A stretch of DNA of 64,000 nt from WLMZ01 sp038227995 (GCA_038227995.1 JBBRPP010000002.1:186001-250000), one strand, 5' to 3'; positions 18,182-27,373 are shown, counted from the first letter of the stretch. Numbers and translations are program-made. Notes: a model not told the origin generated them from the sequence alone.

Positions 18182-20191
18182 TCAGATGGTCAGCCCGAGT
18201 GCTCGACCCTCGTGAATCGCAAGGCTCGCTCGTCGCGGTGCGACGCAATCACCGATCGCGTGGTGAACGATGCCCGCCGCCGCCAATGCATCGCTGACAG
18301 CTGTCTCCGCTCGCGCCGTCTCGGCGATGACCAGCCAATCGTACGTCTCGGTGGTGACAGCACCCGTCAGACCCGACGCGAACGTCACAACGCCGTCGTG
18401 CCACGCCTCGATCACGGTGTAGGCGCGCATCTCACCGCCGGCCATCGCGAAACGCTTGCGGGCCGGCACATCGGCGGCGCTGTGGAACAGCCCGCCGGCG
18501 ACCGTCGCGGCTGAGGTCACGATCGTCACCGCGCACCCGCGTTCTTGCAGGAACATCGCCGTCCCGATCCCGCGCCAGTCGCCGAGATCGTCGAGCACCA
18601 GGACCCGCCCGCTCGGCACGACCGAGCCGTCGAGCACGTCGTGGATCGCGGCAACGCGGTCAATGCCTCCGGTCTCGATGCCGGCAAGGCGATCGGCCAT
18701 CGGCCGCGCCCGCTGGAATCCGGTGCGCGGCGGGAGAGCACCCGTCGCGGCGACCACGATGTCAGCGCCACGGGCGACGATGTCGGCAGAATCGAGCCGA
18801 GTGTTCAACTGCACGTCGACGCCGAGCCGTGCCAGCTGACGTCCGTACCAATCGAGGTGGTCGAGGATCTGGGTCCGGCTCGGTTGCGCACCCGCCAGGC
18901 GATACTGCCCGCCGATAGCGCGACTCGCCTCGACCAGCGTCACCTGATGGCCACGTTCCGCTGCCACGCGCGCCGTTTCCAGTCCGGCGGGTCCGGCGCC
19001 AACCACGAGGACGTGCTTCGGTGCAGCGGTGGGAGTGAATCGATCGCCACCCCACATGAACTCGCGTCCGGCCGAAGGGTTGATCACGCACGAGATGAAG
19101 TAGTCCTTCGATCGCCGACCCCAACACATCTGGTTGCACGAGATGCACGGCCTGACGTCGTCACCACGACCGGCTCGCGCCTTGTTGACGAGATGCGGGT
19201 CGGCGATCTGGCCACGCACGATCGACACCATGTCGGCGTGCCCAGCGGCAAGCACTGCCTCGGCGTTGGCCGGCGTCCGCATGTGACTCTCGGCCTGCAC
19301 CAACGCGTGCTTGGTCACGTCCTTCAGCGCCGCCGCGAACGGCTCGCCCAAACGCTGCGGGTAGAGCGAGGTCGGCATCAGCTTGTAGAAGTCGAAGTAG
19401 CTGCCCGTGCCGCAGGTGACGTAGTCCATCAGCGCCCGCTCGTCATGCCACGCGATCACTTCCTGCATCGCCTCGGTCGACAGCGACGGATCGGATTCCG
19501 GGTCGATGTTCACGGCCAGCCCAATGACGAACTCGTCGCCGCACGCGGCGCGAATGCCCTCGAGCAGCATCGACGAGAACCGCATCCGGTTCTCGAACGT
19601 GCCGCCCCATCGGTCCGTGCGACGGTTCGACCATGGCGTCCAGAACTGGTCGATCACTGCGTGATAGGCGGCGAACAGCTCGACACCGTCGAAGCCCGAG
19701 GCCTTGGCCCGCGATGCCGCGCGTACGAACGAATCAATGAGTTCGACGATCTCCGTGTCCGACATCGCGTGGCTGCCATCCGCATCGTGGTAGGACGGCA
19801 GACCAGACGGTGACCAGTTCGGCGCGAACGAGTTGTCGGCATCGCCGTGTTGTCCGACGTGGTAGAGCTGATGCATCAGCACGACGTCGGGGCCGGCCTC
19901 ACGGCAAACCTCGGTGAGACGACGGAAGCCGGGGATGACCGAATCGTCGTCCGGGCGGAAGTTGCCGCGTGTCAGCACGCCGGTCGGATGCACCGGCATC
20001 GGCTCGACCACCACCATCCCCGCTCCACCGAGCACGCGCTCGCGGTAGTAGCCGACGTGGCGATCGGAAACGAGCCCGTCTTCGGCCATGTTCGCGGTGT
20101 GGGCCCCGAAGTTGATCCTGCTCCGCAGCGCATGACCCCGCAGCTGCAGCGGACTGAACACGTTCGGGTAGGGGTTGTTCGAATCGCTCAT
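18182..20191 (-). CDS. FMN/[4Fe-4S]/FAD oxidoreductase of the dienoyl-CoA reductase/trimethylamine dehydrogenase family
   Basis: A 669-residue three-cofactor flavoprotein. Residues 1-345 are an old-yellow-enzyme TIM barrel binding FMN. Four Cys (C349, C352, C356, C368; CX2CX3CX11C) hold a [4Fe-4S] cluster. The C-terminal half has an FAD/NAD Rossmann motif (LVVGAGPAGLETARVAAERG). Relatives include FadH, trimethylamine/dimethylamine dehydrogenases and betaine demethylases, so the substrate is either an enoyl-CoA or an N-methyl amine. The start at 20191 has GGAGC upstream. It is divergent from the three-domain kinase/lyase gene with only 58 bases between, suggesting shared control. Confidence 0.86.
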   Translation of the reverse strand: MSDSNNPYPNVFSPLQLRGHALRSRINFGAHTANMAEDGLVSDRHVGYYRERVLGGAGMVVVEPMPVHPTGVLTRGNFRPDDDSVIPGFRRLTEVCREAGPDVVLMHQLYHVGQHGDADNSFAPNWSPSGLPSYHDADGSHAMSDTEIVELIDSFVRAASRAKASGFDGVELFAAYHAVIDQFWTPWSNRRTDRWGGTFENRMRFSSMLLEGIRAACGDEFVIGLAVNIDPESDPSLSTEAMQEVIAWHDERALMDYVTCGTGSYFDFYKLMPTSLYPQRLGEPFAAALKDVTKHALVQAESHMRTPANAEAVLAAGHADMVSIVRGQIADPHLVNKARAGRGDDVRPCISCNQMCWGRRSKDYFISCVINPSAGREFMWGGDRFTPTAAPKHVLVVGAGPAGLETARVAAERGHQVTLVEASRAIGGQYRLAGAQPSRTQILDHLDWYGRQLARLGVDVQLNTRLDSADIVARGADIVVAATGALPPRTGFQRARPMADRLAGIETGGIDRVAAIHDVLDGSVVPSGRVLVLDDLGDWRGIGTAMFLQERGCAVTIVTSAATVAGGLFHSAADVPARKRFAMAGGEMRAYTVIEAWHDGVVTFASGLTGAVTTETYDWLVIAETARAETAVSDALAAAGIVHHAIGDCVAPRRASLAIHEGRALGLTI

Positions 20192-20249
20192 CTGGCTCCT
20201 CACAACGGCCTGCGCGCTGACCCGGAAGCTATGGCAAACTTCGACGCGC

Positions 20250-23200
20250 ATGCAACAGGATCCGACGATCGCGGCGACGCTTCTGCGTGAACAGTGGGGC
20301 ATCGAGGGAACCATCGAGCCATTGCCCGGTGAGCTCGACGCCAACTTCAGCGTGATCGCGACATCAGGCGAACGTTTCCTGTTCAAGATTCACGCCGCAC
20401 ATCTGGACCCGGAAGAGATCGACCTGCAGGCTGCCGTGCTCGGCCATCTGGCCACAGTGGCCGACGACCTGCGCGTCCAGCGGATCGTTCCCGCCCGAGA
20501 CGGCACGCTGCTGCCGGTCGTCACCGTGACCGAAGGCGACGCCCGACGCGCCCGGCTGACGACGTGGCTCGACGGTCGCACGTGGGCAGCGGCCATCTCG
20601 ACGTCGCGCGACCAACGAGCGCTGTCGGCCGCATCGCTGGGCGGCCTCCTCGCCCGGCTCGACCATCGGCTGGGCGGCTTTCATCATCCCGCTGCCAAGC
20701 GCTTCCATCTGTGGGACCTCGCCGTCGCGGCCGATCACCTGCAGCGCGTCGATCTCGTCGATGACGCCGCCAAACGGGACGCCGTGACGACCGTGCTGGA
20801 ACGGTTCCGCGATGACGTCGCGCCGCGGATGGCCGACCAGCCGCGGCAGGTCATCCACAACGATGCCAACGACTACAACATCCTGCTCGGACCCGACCAC
20901 ACGGTCAGCGGGCTGATCGACTTCGGCGACACGGTCGAATCTTGGCGCATCAACGAGCTCGCGATCGCGTGCGCGTACGCGATGATCGGCGCCGCCGATC
21001 CGCTCGGCGCGATCATGCCGATGGTCGCGGCATATCACGACGAGACGCCACTGACCGAGACCGAGGCCGAGGTGCTGTTCGACCTGATCCTCGCTCGCTT
21101 CGCCGTCAGCATCTGCATGGCCGCCAAGCAGATTCGCGAGCAACCGACCAACACCTATCTTCTGATCAGCCAGTCCGACGTGTGGGACCGCCTCCGGCGG
21201 TTGCTGACCGAGAACCGCCGAATCGCGATCCTGCGGTTTCGGGCCGCGTGTCGCTTCGAGGCCGTACCGTCCCGGCCGGCGATCGAACGCTGGCTGGAGG
21301 CCAACGGGCACACGTTCCAGCCGGTCCTGCGCCGCGACCTCTCGCCACAGCGACTGCGCGTGCTCGACATCACGCCGGCCGCGCTCGGTGCAGACGCGGC
21401 GAACCTCGACGCGTTGTACAGCGACGACCAACTGGCCGACGTCGTGCCCGTCGGTCGCTACGGCGAAGACCGGGCGGTCTACCAGACCCCTGCGTTCGCG
21501 ACCGCCGATCCCGACGAACGTCGCACGATCCACATCGGCATCGATCTGTTCGCGCCGGCGGGTGTCGAGGTCGTTTCCCCCCTCGACGGGGTCGTGGCCG
21601 AGATCGGCAACGATCCCGTGCCGCTCGGCTTCGGCGGCATCCTGCTGCTCGCCCACGAGACCGATGACGGCACGCCCTTCTGGACGTTGTACGGCCATCT
21701 CTCGCCAGCGAGTCTGCAAGCCCTCTCGCCGGGACAGCGTGTCTCGGCCGGACAAACGGTGGCGCGTCTCGGACGGCCGGACGAGAACGGCAACTGGCCA
21801 CCGCACCTCCACTTCCAGGTCATGACCGACCTGTGCGACTGGACGGCGAACGAGATCATCGGCGTCGTCGCCCGCAGCCAATGGGACGTGTGGCGCAGCG
21901 TCTTCCCGAACCCGAACCTCATCCTCGGACTCCGCGCCGACTGCAGCATCATCGTCGCCCGCGATGCAGCATGGCTCGAGCGTGAACGGCGACACGTGCT
22001 CGGACGTTCGTTGAGCCTCGCTTACGCCGAACCGCTCAAGATCGTCGCCGCGACGGGCATCCACCTCGTCGACGACCGCGGCAACCGCTACCTCGACATG
22101 GTCAACAACGTCTGTCACGTCGGCCACTGCCACCCGCGTGTGGTCCGCGCCGGCCAGCAGCAGATGGGCATCCTCAACACGAATTCGCGCTACCTGCACG
22201 ACAACCTGGTCGAGTACTCGCGCCGGCTGACCGCCACGCTGCCCGGCGAACTGAGCGTCGTCTTCATGGTGAACTCCGGCAGCGAAGCGAACGATCTCGC
22301 GTTGCGTCTGGCGCGCGCCTACACCGGCAACCGCGACGTGATCACCGTCGATCACGTCTACCACGGCAACCTCACGTCGATCGTCGACGTCAGTCCGTAC
22401 AAGTTCGCCGGCCCCGGTGGCGCCGGGAAACCGGATCACGTGTGGATCGCGGAGATGCCCGATCTCTACCGCGGCCGGCTCCGCGCGGGTGACGCGACCG
22501 CCGGTGTGGGGTACGCATCCAGCGTCCAGGCGCGGATCGACGAGATGGCGGCAATCGGTCGACGCCCGGCCGCGTTCTACAGCGAAGGCATCCTCGGCAC
22601 CGGCGGCATGCTGACGTTGCCAGACGGCTATCTCGACGCCGCATACCATCACGTGCGCGCCGCCGGCGGCGTGTGCGTGGCCGACGAAGTCCAGGTCGGG
22701 TTCGGGCGCGTCGGATCACACATGTGGGCGTTCGAGACACAGGGCGTCGTGCCCGACATCGTCACGATGGGCAAGCCGATCGGCAATGGTCATCCGATGG
22801 CGGCAGTCGTCACCCGCCCCGAGATCGCCGCTGCGTTCGCGAACGGGATGGAGTACTTCAGCACGTTCGGCGGCAACCCGGTGTCGGCCGCGATCGGCCT
22901 TGCCGTCCTCGACGTCATCCGCGAGGAACGTCTGATGCACAACGCCGCGACCGTCGGCGAGCAGATGATGCGCGGTCTGCGCTCGCTGGCCGAACGCCAC
23001 CCGATCATCGGCGACGTACGCGGACACGGACTCTTCGTCGGCGTCGAAATGGTCCGCGATCGGTCGACCCAGGAGCCGGCCGCGACCGAGCTGACCGCCG
23101 TCATCGAAGCGATGAAGGCCCGGCGGATCCTGCTCAGCACCGAGGGTCCGCATCACAACGTCCTCAAGATCAAGCCGCCGATCGTGTTCTCGGCCGAGAA

Positions 23201-23288
23201 CTGCGACGAGTTCCTCGACGCGCTCGATCAGGTGTTGCCGGATCAGGGGTTGGCTGACGCGGCCACGATCGCACGGGCCGCGCTCTGA
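20250..23288 (+). CDS. Trifunctional fusion: APH-like kinase, M23 peptidase, class III PLP phospho-lyase/aminotransferase
   Basis: A 1012-residue fusion. Residues 1-350 are an aminoglycoside-phosphotransferase-fold kinase with Brenner motif H203-N-D205 to N210 and the metal Asp224 (GLIDFGD). Residues about 385-560 are an M23/LytM-like domain keeping all zinc ligands (H428, D432, H519-x-H521). Residues about 575-1005 are a fold-type I class III PLP enzyme with Schiff-base Lys842 (TMGKPIGNG). Mammalian hydroxylysine kinase and the ammonio-phospholyases ETNPPL/PHYKPL are homologous to the first and last parts, which implies phosphorylation of a hydroxylated amine followed by elimination of phosphate and ammonia. 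There is no signal peptide, so the M23 part sits in the cytoplasm and its role is unclear. The last 46 bases overlap the convergent PfkB gene. Confidence 0.88.
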   Translation: MQQDPTIAATLLREQWGIEGTIEPLPGELDANFSVIATSGERFLFKIHAAHLDPEEIDLQAAVLGHLATVADDLRVQRIVPARDGTLLPVVTVTEGDARRARLTTWLDGRTWAAAISTSRDQRALSAASLGGLLARLDHRLGGFHHPAAKRFHLWDLAVAADHLQRVDLVDDAAKRDAVTTVLERFRDDVAPRMADQPRQVIHNDANDYNILLGPDHTVSGLIDFGDTVESWRINELAIACAYAMIGAADPLGAIMPMVAAYHDETPLTETEAEVLFDLILARFAVSICMAAKQIREQPTNTYLLISQSDVWDRLRRLLTENRRIAILRFRAACRFEAVPSRPAIERWLEANGHTFQPVLRRDLSPQRLRVLDITPAALGADAANLDALYSDDQLADVVPVGRYGEDRAVYQTPAFATADPDERRTIHIGIDLFAPAGVEVVSPLDGVVAEIGNDPVPLGFGGILLLAHETDDGTPFWTLYGHLSPASLQALSPGQRVSAGQTVARLGRPDENGNWPPHLHFQVMTDLCDWTANEIIGVVARSQWDVWRSVFPNPNLILGLRADCSIIVARDAAWLERERRHVLGRSLSLAYAEPLKIVAATGIHLVDDRGNRYLDMVNNVCHVGHCHPRVVRAGQQQMGILNTNSRYLHDNLVEYSRRLTATLPGELSVVFMVNSGSEANDLALRLARAYTGNRDVITVDHVYHGNLTSIVDVSPYKFAGPGGAGKPDHVWIAEMPDLYRGRLRAGDATAGVGYASSVQARIDEMAAIGRRPAAFYSEGILGTGGMLTLPDGYLDAAYHHVRAAGGVCVADEVQVGFGRVGSHMWAFETQGVVPDIVTMGKPIGNGHPMAAVVTRPEIAAAFANGMEYFSTFGGNPVSAAIGLAVLDVIREERLMHNAATVGEQMMRGLRSLAERHPIIGDVRGHGLFVGVEMVRDRSTQEPAATELTAVIEAMKARRILLSTEGPHHNVLKIKPPIVFSAENCDEFLDALDQVLPDQGLADAATIARAAL

Positions 23289-24097
23289 TGGCCGAGCGCT
23301 GCCGCCGCAACCGCTGACGCACCAGCGCCGATGGCGACCAGGAACCCGGCCGCGAACGCATCGCCTGCCCCGGTGGTGTCGCGGACGTCGGCCACCGTCA
23401 TCGCCGGTACCTCGATCGCATGCCGTCCAGGTTGCAGGATCAGCGCCGGCTCAGCCCCGCGTTTGACGACGGTGATCGCCGCGCCGATCAACTCGGGCTC
23501 GATGCCGGAGCCGAGCCGTTCCGCTTCCAACTCGTTGCAGAGCAGGATCGACGGGCGCAGCTCGGCCAGCAGCGCGAGCAGTTCGTCGGCGCCGTAGTCA
23601 TCGATGACCGATGCTGACGACGCGTCGATCGACACGCGGATCGACCGGTCGTGCGCCCACTCGATCAACGTCGTCGTCGTCCGCGCCAGCGGCTCGCCGA
23701 TCAACGAGTAGACGGGAACGTGCAAGGTGTCGATGCCGTCCAGCCACAGCGGTGCCGGATGGTCCAACGCGGTGCAGGCACCTCGATCGGTGAGCATCGT
23801 TCGCTCGCCCTTGTGGTCGAGGACGACGACGATCGTGCCCGTTCGACCACCGCGCCGGAAGACCACGTCGACGCCTGCATCACGCAATTCGTCGATCAGC
23901 GCCAGCCCGATGCCGTCGTTGCCGACCTGGCCGATGAACCGCGCCGGATGACCGCCACGAACGACGCTGACCGCCATGTTCGCCGCGCTGCCACCACGGC
24001 GTCGCACGACCGTCGCCTGCGTGTCCGATGCTGACTGCACCTCGCCGCCGAGGTGCACCACGATGTCTTCGACCAAGTCACCCACCGTCGCGATCAT
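23243..24097 (-). CDS. PfkB-family carbohydrate/nucleoside kinase
   Basis: A 284-residue ribokinase-superfamily kinase. The N-terminal Gly-rich element RRRGGSAANMAVS and the C-terminal signature DTTGAGDAFAAGFL with the catalytic Asp are intact. Substrate (sugar or nucleoside) cannot be predicted. The ATG at 24097 is chosen because it begins directly before the first beta-strand (MIATVGDLVED) and lies 7 bases after TACCGT. Its 3' end overlaps the convergent kinase/lyase fusion by 46 bases. Confidence 0.86.
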   Translation of the reverse strand: MIATVGDLVEDIVVHLGGEVQSASDTQATVVRRRGGSAANMAVSVVRGGHPARFIGQVGNDGIGLALIDELRDAGVDVVFRRGGRTGTIVVVLDHKGERTMLTDRGACTALDHPAPLWLDGIDTLHVPVYSLIGEPLARTTTTLIEWAHDRSIRVSIDASSASVIDDYGADELLALLAELRPSILLCNELEAERLGSGIEPELIGAAITVVKRGAEPALILQPGRHAIEVPAMTVADVRDTTGAGDAFAAGFLVAIGAGASAVAAAALGHQSAARAIVAASANP

Positions 24098-24104
24098 CCA
24101 CGCG

Positions 24105-24110
24105 ACGGTA
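24105..24110 (-). promoter_or_regulatory. -10 box of a leaderless promoter (PfkB gene)
   Basis: TACCGT on the minus strand followed by 7 bases and the ATG at 24097. No ribosome binding site is seen. Confidence 0.45.
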
Positions 24111-24187
24111 TCCGGCGCACGCAACCGTTGTGGGCCGGCGAGTCGGGACATGTGCCTCGACGGACATGTCTGTGCCAGAGTTTCAGC

Positions 24188-24787
24188 GTGAACCTCCGCG
24201 AGTGGATTGCCAATGATCACGCCAGCGTCGCCGCCCGGTTCAGCAACTCGATCGAGCAGTACGTTCCGGCCGATCGTTGGAAGACGCCGGCGCCCGGCCC
24301 GACGAACGCACCGGCAGGGTCGGCTGGATCATCGATCGAGTTCCTCGTCTTCCATACGACATACCACCAGGACCTCGCCCTCAACACCGCTGTTCGCAAC
24401 CATCCACCGCTGCTCGACCAGCACCGCAGCGCGCTCGGCATCGACGCCTTCGACCCCGCCGTCGGCCTGTCCGAGGCCGAGAACCATTCCCTGACCGAGG
24501 CCCTCGACCACGACGCCCTGTTGCGCTACATGGCCGCGGTGAATGGCTCCGTTGCGGGTTGGATTCACGATCTCAGTGAGTTGGCGTTGGACTCGATTCC
24601 CTCCGCCGGCTACCGACTCGAGCACATCGCCGGCCTGTCGCCCGATGGTCCCCTCTCGTGGCTGCACTCGATGTGGAACGGCAAGACCGTGGCCTGGTTC
24701 GTCCAGTGGGAATGCATCGGCCATCGGCACACCCACGTCGGTGAGATGACCGCAATCCGCAACCGGATGGGCCTGAGCCCGTTCTGA
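24188..24787 (+). CDS. DinB-superfamily protein
   Basis: A 199-residue four-helix-bundle protein of the DinB/YfiT type. Likely metal ligands are His in FHTTYHQD and in the late HRHTHVGE segment (H-x-x-H spacing near the C-terminus). In Actinobacteria such proteins often act as mycothiol- or bacillithiol-dependent transferases, but the specific reaction is unknown. The GTG at 24188 follows a weak -10-like CAGAGT by 6 bases. It is divergent from the PfkB gene. Confidence 0.7.
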   Translation: MNLREWIANDHASVAARFSNSIEQYVPADRWKTPAPGPTNAPAGSAGSSIEFLVFHTTYHQDLALNTAVRNHPPLLDQHRSALGIDAFDPAVGLSEAENHSLTEALDHDALLRYMAAVNGSVAGWIHDLSELALDSIPSAGYRLEHIAGLSPDGPLSWLHSMWNGKTVAWFVQWECIGHRHTHVGEMTAIRNRMGLSPF

Positions 24788-24920
24788 CCCGCCGTCCACC
24801 TCGAATACGTCTCGTCGAAAGTTCTGACGGACCGCTACTTCACCGGTCGCGCGGACGGCCTGCGCCCGTCCAGCGGCGAGGGCATGCTGGTGGCACGAAC
24901 GTAGAGCCGTACCCACTCTG

Positions 24921-24926
24921 TAGGGT
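24921..24926 (+). promoter_or_regulatory. -10 box of a leaderless promoter (priA)
   Basis: TAGGGT followed by 7 bases and the GTG at 24934. This spacing argues for GTG 24934 over the in-frame GTG at 24925. Confidence 0.45.
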
Positions 24927-24933
24927 GCGTTCC

Positions 24934-25719
24934 GTGACGTTCACGTTGCTGCCCGCCGTCGACGTGGCCGGCGGTCAGGCCGTCCGACTCGTCCAGGGTA
25001 AGGCCGGTACCGAGACCTACGGTGCGCCACGCGACGCAGCGCTCGCCTGGCAGGCCGGGGGCGCGCAGTGGATCCACCTCGTCGACCTCGATGCTGCGTT
25101 CGACCGTGGCTCCAACGCGGAACTGCTCGCAGCCGTGATCGGCGAGCTCGACGTCGATGTGCAGCTGTCGGGCGGGATCCGCGACGATGCGTCGCTGGAG
25201 CGAGCGTTGTCCACCGGTTGTACGCGGGTCAACCTCGGCACCGGCGCGTTGGAGGACCGAGCGTGGTGCGCGCGGGCGATCGCCACTCACGGCGACCGCA
25301 TCGCGGTCAGCCTCGATGTGCGCATCGTCAGCGAACCAGACGGCACGGTGCAGCACCGTCTGGCGGCTCGCGGCGGGACCAGCGACGGCGGTGACCTGTG
25401 GGAGACAGTCGCGCAGCTGGACCACGACGGCTGCGCCCGCTACATCATCACCGATGTCGGCAGGGACGGCATGTTGCGCGGTCCCAACGTCGAGCTCTAC
25501 CGCGCTGTCACCCGCGTCACCGCGGCCCCGGTGATCGCGTCGGGTGGGATCTCCTCGATCAGTGATCTGGTCGTCCTGGCCGAGGCGGCCGCCGCAGGTG
25601 CGAACCTCGAAGGTTCCATCGTCGGCAAGGCGCTCTACGCCGGCCGGTTCACCCTGCCCCAGGCACTGGAGGCGATGCGCCACGTCGACCGCGACCAGCC
25701 GGGCCCCGCCGACGGCTGA
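24934..25719 (+). CDS. priA: PriA/HisA-type phosphoribosyl isomerase
   Basis: A 261-residue TIM-barrel isomerase of histidine (and, in PriA, tryptophan) biosynthesis, closely matching actinobacterial PriA along its length: LLPAVDVAGGQAVRLVQGKAG at the start, LSGGIRDD, then GSIVGKALYAGRFTLPQALEA. General acid/base residues Asp10 and Asp174 (ITDVGRDG) are present. The catalytic loop reads A-A-R146-G-G148-T, whereas mycobacterial PriA has R-G-W; the Trp that packs on the substrate is replaced by Gly, so dual HisA/TrpF activity is uncertain. It is a single gene here, away from other his genes. Confidence 0.9.
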   Translation: MTFTLLPAVDVAGGQAVRLVQGKAGTETYGAPRDAALAWQAGGAQWIHLVDLDAAFDRGSNAELLAAVIGELDVDVQLSGGIRDDASLERALSTGCTRVNLGTGALEDRAWCARAIATHGDRIAVSLDVRIVSEPDGTVQHRLAARGGTSDGGDLWETVAQLDHDGCARYIITDVGRDGMLRGPNVELYRAVTRVTAAPVIASGGISSISDLVVLAEAAAAGANLEGSIVGKALYAGRFTLPQALEAMRHVDRDQPGPADG

Positions 25720-25940
25720 CACCGATCGGCGCCGGGACGCGACGGGACGCGACGATGCGGCCGATCGGGTTGCGGTCGGCTCGCTGATTTCGAGGGATTG
25801 GGACCTTCCGGTGTGGACGTTCAACAACGGATGCTCCCGAGCCCAACGGGCCGTCACGATTGCGTGGTTGATGCAGGCGTCGGACGGTGGGGGGTGTTGT
25901 TTGGGTGCCTGACCTGTCCCGCTGCTGTGCGCGGCGGTGG

Positions 25941-27257
25941 TCAGGCTGCTTGGGGTGGTGGTTGTTGTCGTGGTGCGATTTCGGTGCCGTCGGGTCGGTA
26001 GTGGTGCCATCCGGTTTCATCGCGGATGACGGTGATGCCGAGGTTGTGTTTGGCCCGGTTGTGGATCGGGCAACACGGCCCACCATTGACACTTTTCGTC
26101 AAACCGGCCGCCCGGGCCCATGGTTGCAGGTGATCGATCTGGATCGACCCGCAACGCATGTGGCAGCCAGGCCAGGAGCAGCGGTCACCGGTGAGCAGGA
26201 CTGCTTCACGCGCTGCACCGGTGAACAGGCGACTCTTCCGTCCGAGATCGATGACCCGACCACATGAATCGATGAGGACACGGCGCACGTTGCCCAACAG
26301 GGCGGCGACGATCAGGTCATATGGTGACACGGGTGTCCCGTCAGAGGTTTCGCAGAGGTGTTCGCGCCACGAATGGCCGTCCGGGACCGATGGTGTGCCG
26401 AAGAACTCGCGGGCTGCGGCAGCGAGGGTTGCTTCGGTGCAGATGATGTTCACGATCGGGACCAGATCGGCGATCTCACGCGTGCCCGCGGCTTTCGCGA
26501 AGATCGTCTGGACCGCGTCGAACTGACGTTGCGCATTCGTGCGTCGCAACGGATGGTTCTTGGCGTCGTCGCCGTATCGGGCCAAACGTTCGGCGACATC
26601 GGTCGCGTACTCGGCGTCAGCGTGCGCGTTGAGGACGTTCTGCAAGATCTCACCCGTCAGCGCGTCGCCTTCGATGCGCAGGATGAACCCTTCACCAACC
26701 ATCGACAGCGTCGCTTTGCGGTTCTCACGCGCCAACGCGTGGTCTTTCATCGTGCCGTCCGGATCAGCATGCGACTTGAACCGGTCACAACACACGGTGA
26801 AATCGCGGAACGTCAACGTCCTCGCGGCATCCAGCAGCTCGTCCTCGACCAGTCCCAGCGCGTCACGGCACCGTTCGTTCGCATACAACGCGGCCAATGT
26901 CTTGACGTGTTGGAGGCCGATCTCACCAGCCGCGAACGCGACCGCGAACAACGAGTGCGCAGCGAGCAGGTCCGCGACCTGCACCGCCACTTTCGATGCG
27001 GCCGGCGTGTTGTTGGTGACCGCCCGGAACCAAGCCTGCGGGTTGTGATGATGATCATCGAGAAACCCGAGCGATGACTTCACCTCCGCCAGCATCACCG
27101 CTTTCACGGCTTCCAACCGGCGCGACATCCGCTCCACCGACATGAACAATTCGTCACGCGCAAACCCGGAAAGACCGCGGAACTCGTCGAGACCCGGGAC
27201 GCGAAGATCGCAGGGCTCGTCGAAGATCGACGTGTCGAAAACGGCGCTGCCGTCCAT
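25941..27257 (-). CDS. DUF222/13E12-type protein with C-terminal HNH endonuclease domain
   Basis: A 438-residue protein: a helical DUF222 domain (about 1-300), then an HNH nuclease core near residues 370-425 with Cys pairs CSWPGC and the central IQIDHLQPW His, followed by GGPCCPIHNRAKH. This family is multi-copy in Actinobacteria (13E12 repeat proteins in M. tuberculosis) and behaves like a dispersed accessory element. The ATG at 27257 has GGGGTG upstream. A LexA-type box and a possible promoter lie about 100 bases before the start, suggesting DNA-damage induction. Confidence 0.88.
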   Translation of the reverse strand: MDGSAVFDTSIFDEPCDLRVPGLDEFRGLSGFARDELFMSVERMSRRLEAVKAVMLAEVKSSLGFLDDHHHNPQAWFRAVTNNTPAASKVAVQVADLLAAHSLFAVAFAAGEIGLQHVKTLAALYANERCRDALGLVEDELLDAARTLTFRDFTVCCDRFKSHADPDGTMKDHALARENRKATLSMVGEGFILRIEGDALTGEILQNVLNAHADAEYATDVAERLARYGDDAKNHPLRRTNAQRQFDAVQTIFAKAAGTREIADLVPIVNIICTEATLAAAAREFFGTPSVPDGHSWREHLCETSDGTPVSPYDLIVAALLGNVRRVLIDSCGRVIDLGRKSRLFTGAAREAVLLTGDRCSWPGCHMRCGSIQIDHLQPWARAAGLTKSVNGGPCCPIHNRAKHNLGITVIRDETGWHHYRPDGTEIAPRQQPPPQAA

Positions 27258-27357
27258 CACTTCACCCCTTCGCTGCGAGACACTCAACAATGAATCGAGG
27301 CAGCATTCCCGCTGCTGCCGAGCGTGGATCGGGCAAGATCAACAACCCAAACCATAG

Positions 27358-27373
27358 TCGAACTGACGTTCGT
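27358..27373. promoter_or_regulatory. SOS (LexA) box upstream of the DUF222-HNH gene
   Basis: TCGAACTGACGTTCGT matches the actinobacterial LexA operator TCGAACN4GTTCGA with a single mismatch at the last base; the core CGAACN4GTTCG is perfect. On the minus strand it sits directly upstream of a TATGGT -10-like hexamer (27351-27356), so LexA bound here would block the promoter of the gene at 27257. Confidence 0.65.

Noticed and set aside
20364..22652. 762-codon minus-strand frame inside the kinase/lyase fusion
   Set aside because: The plus strand encodes three intact catalytic domains; the reverse frame shows no recognisable fold.
25720..25940. Possible gene or mobile-element end between priA and the DUF222 gene
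   Set aside because: Only a short direct repeat (GGGACGCGAC twice, near 25733-25754) is visible; no terminal inverted repeats, target duplication or open frame with coding character.
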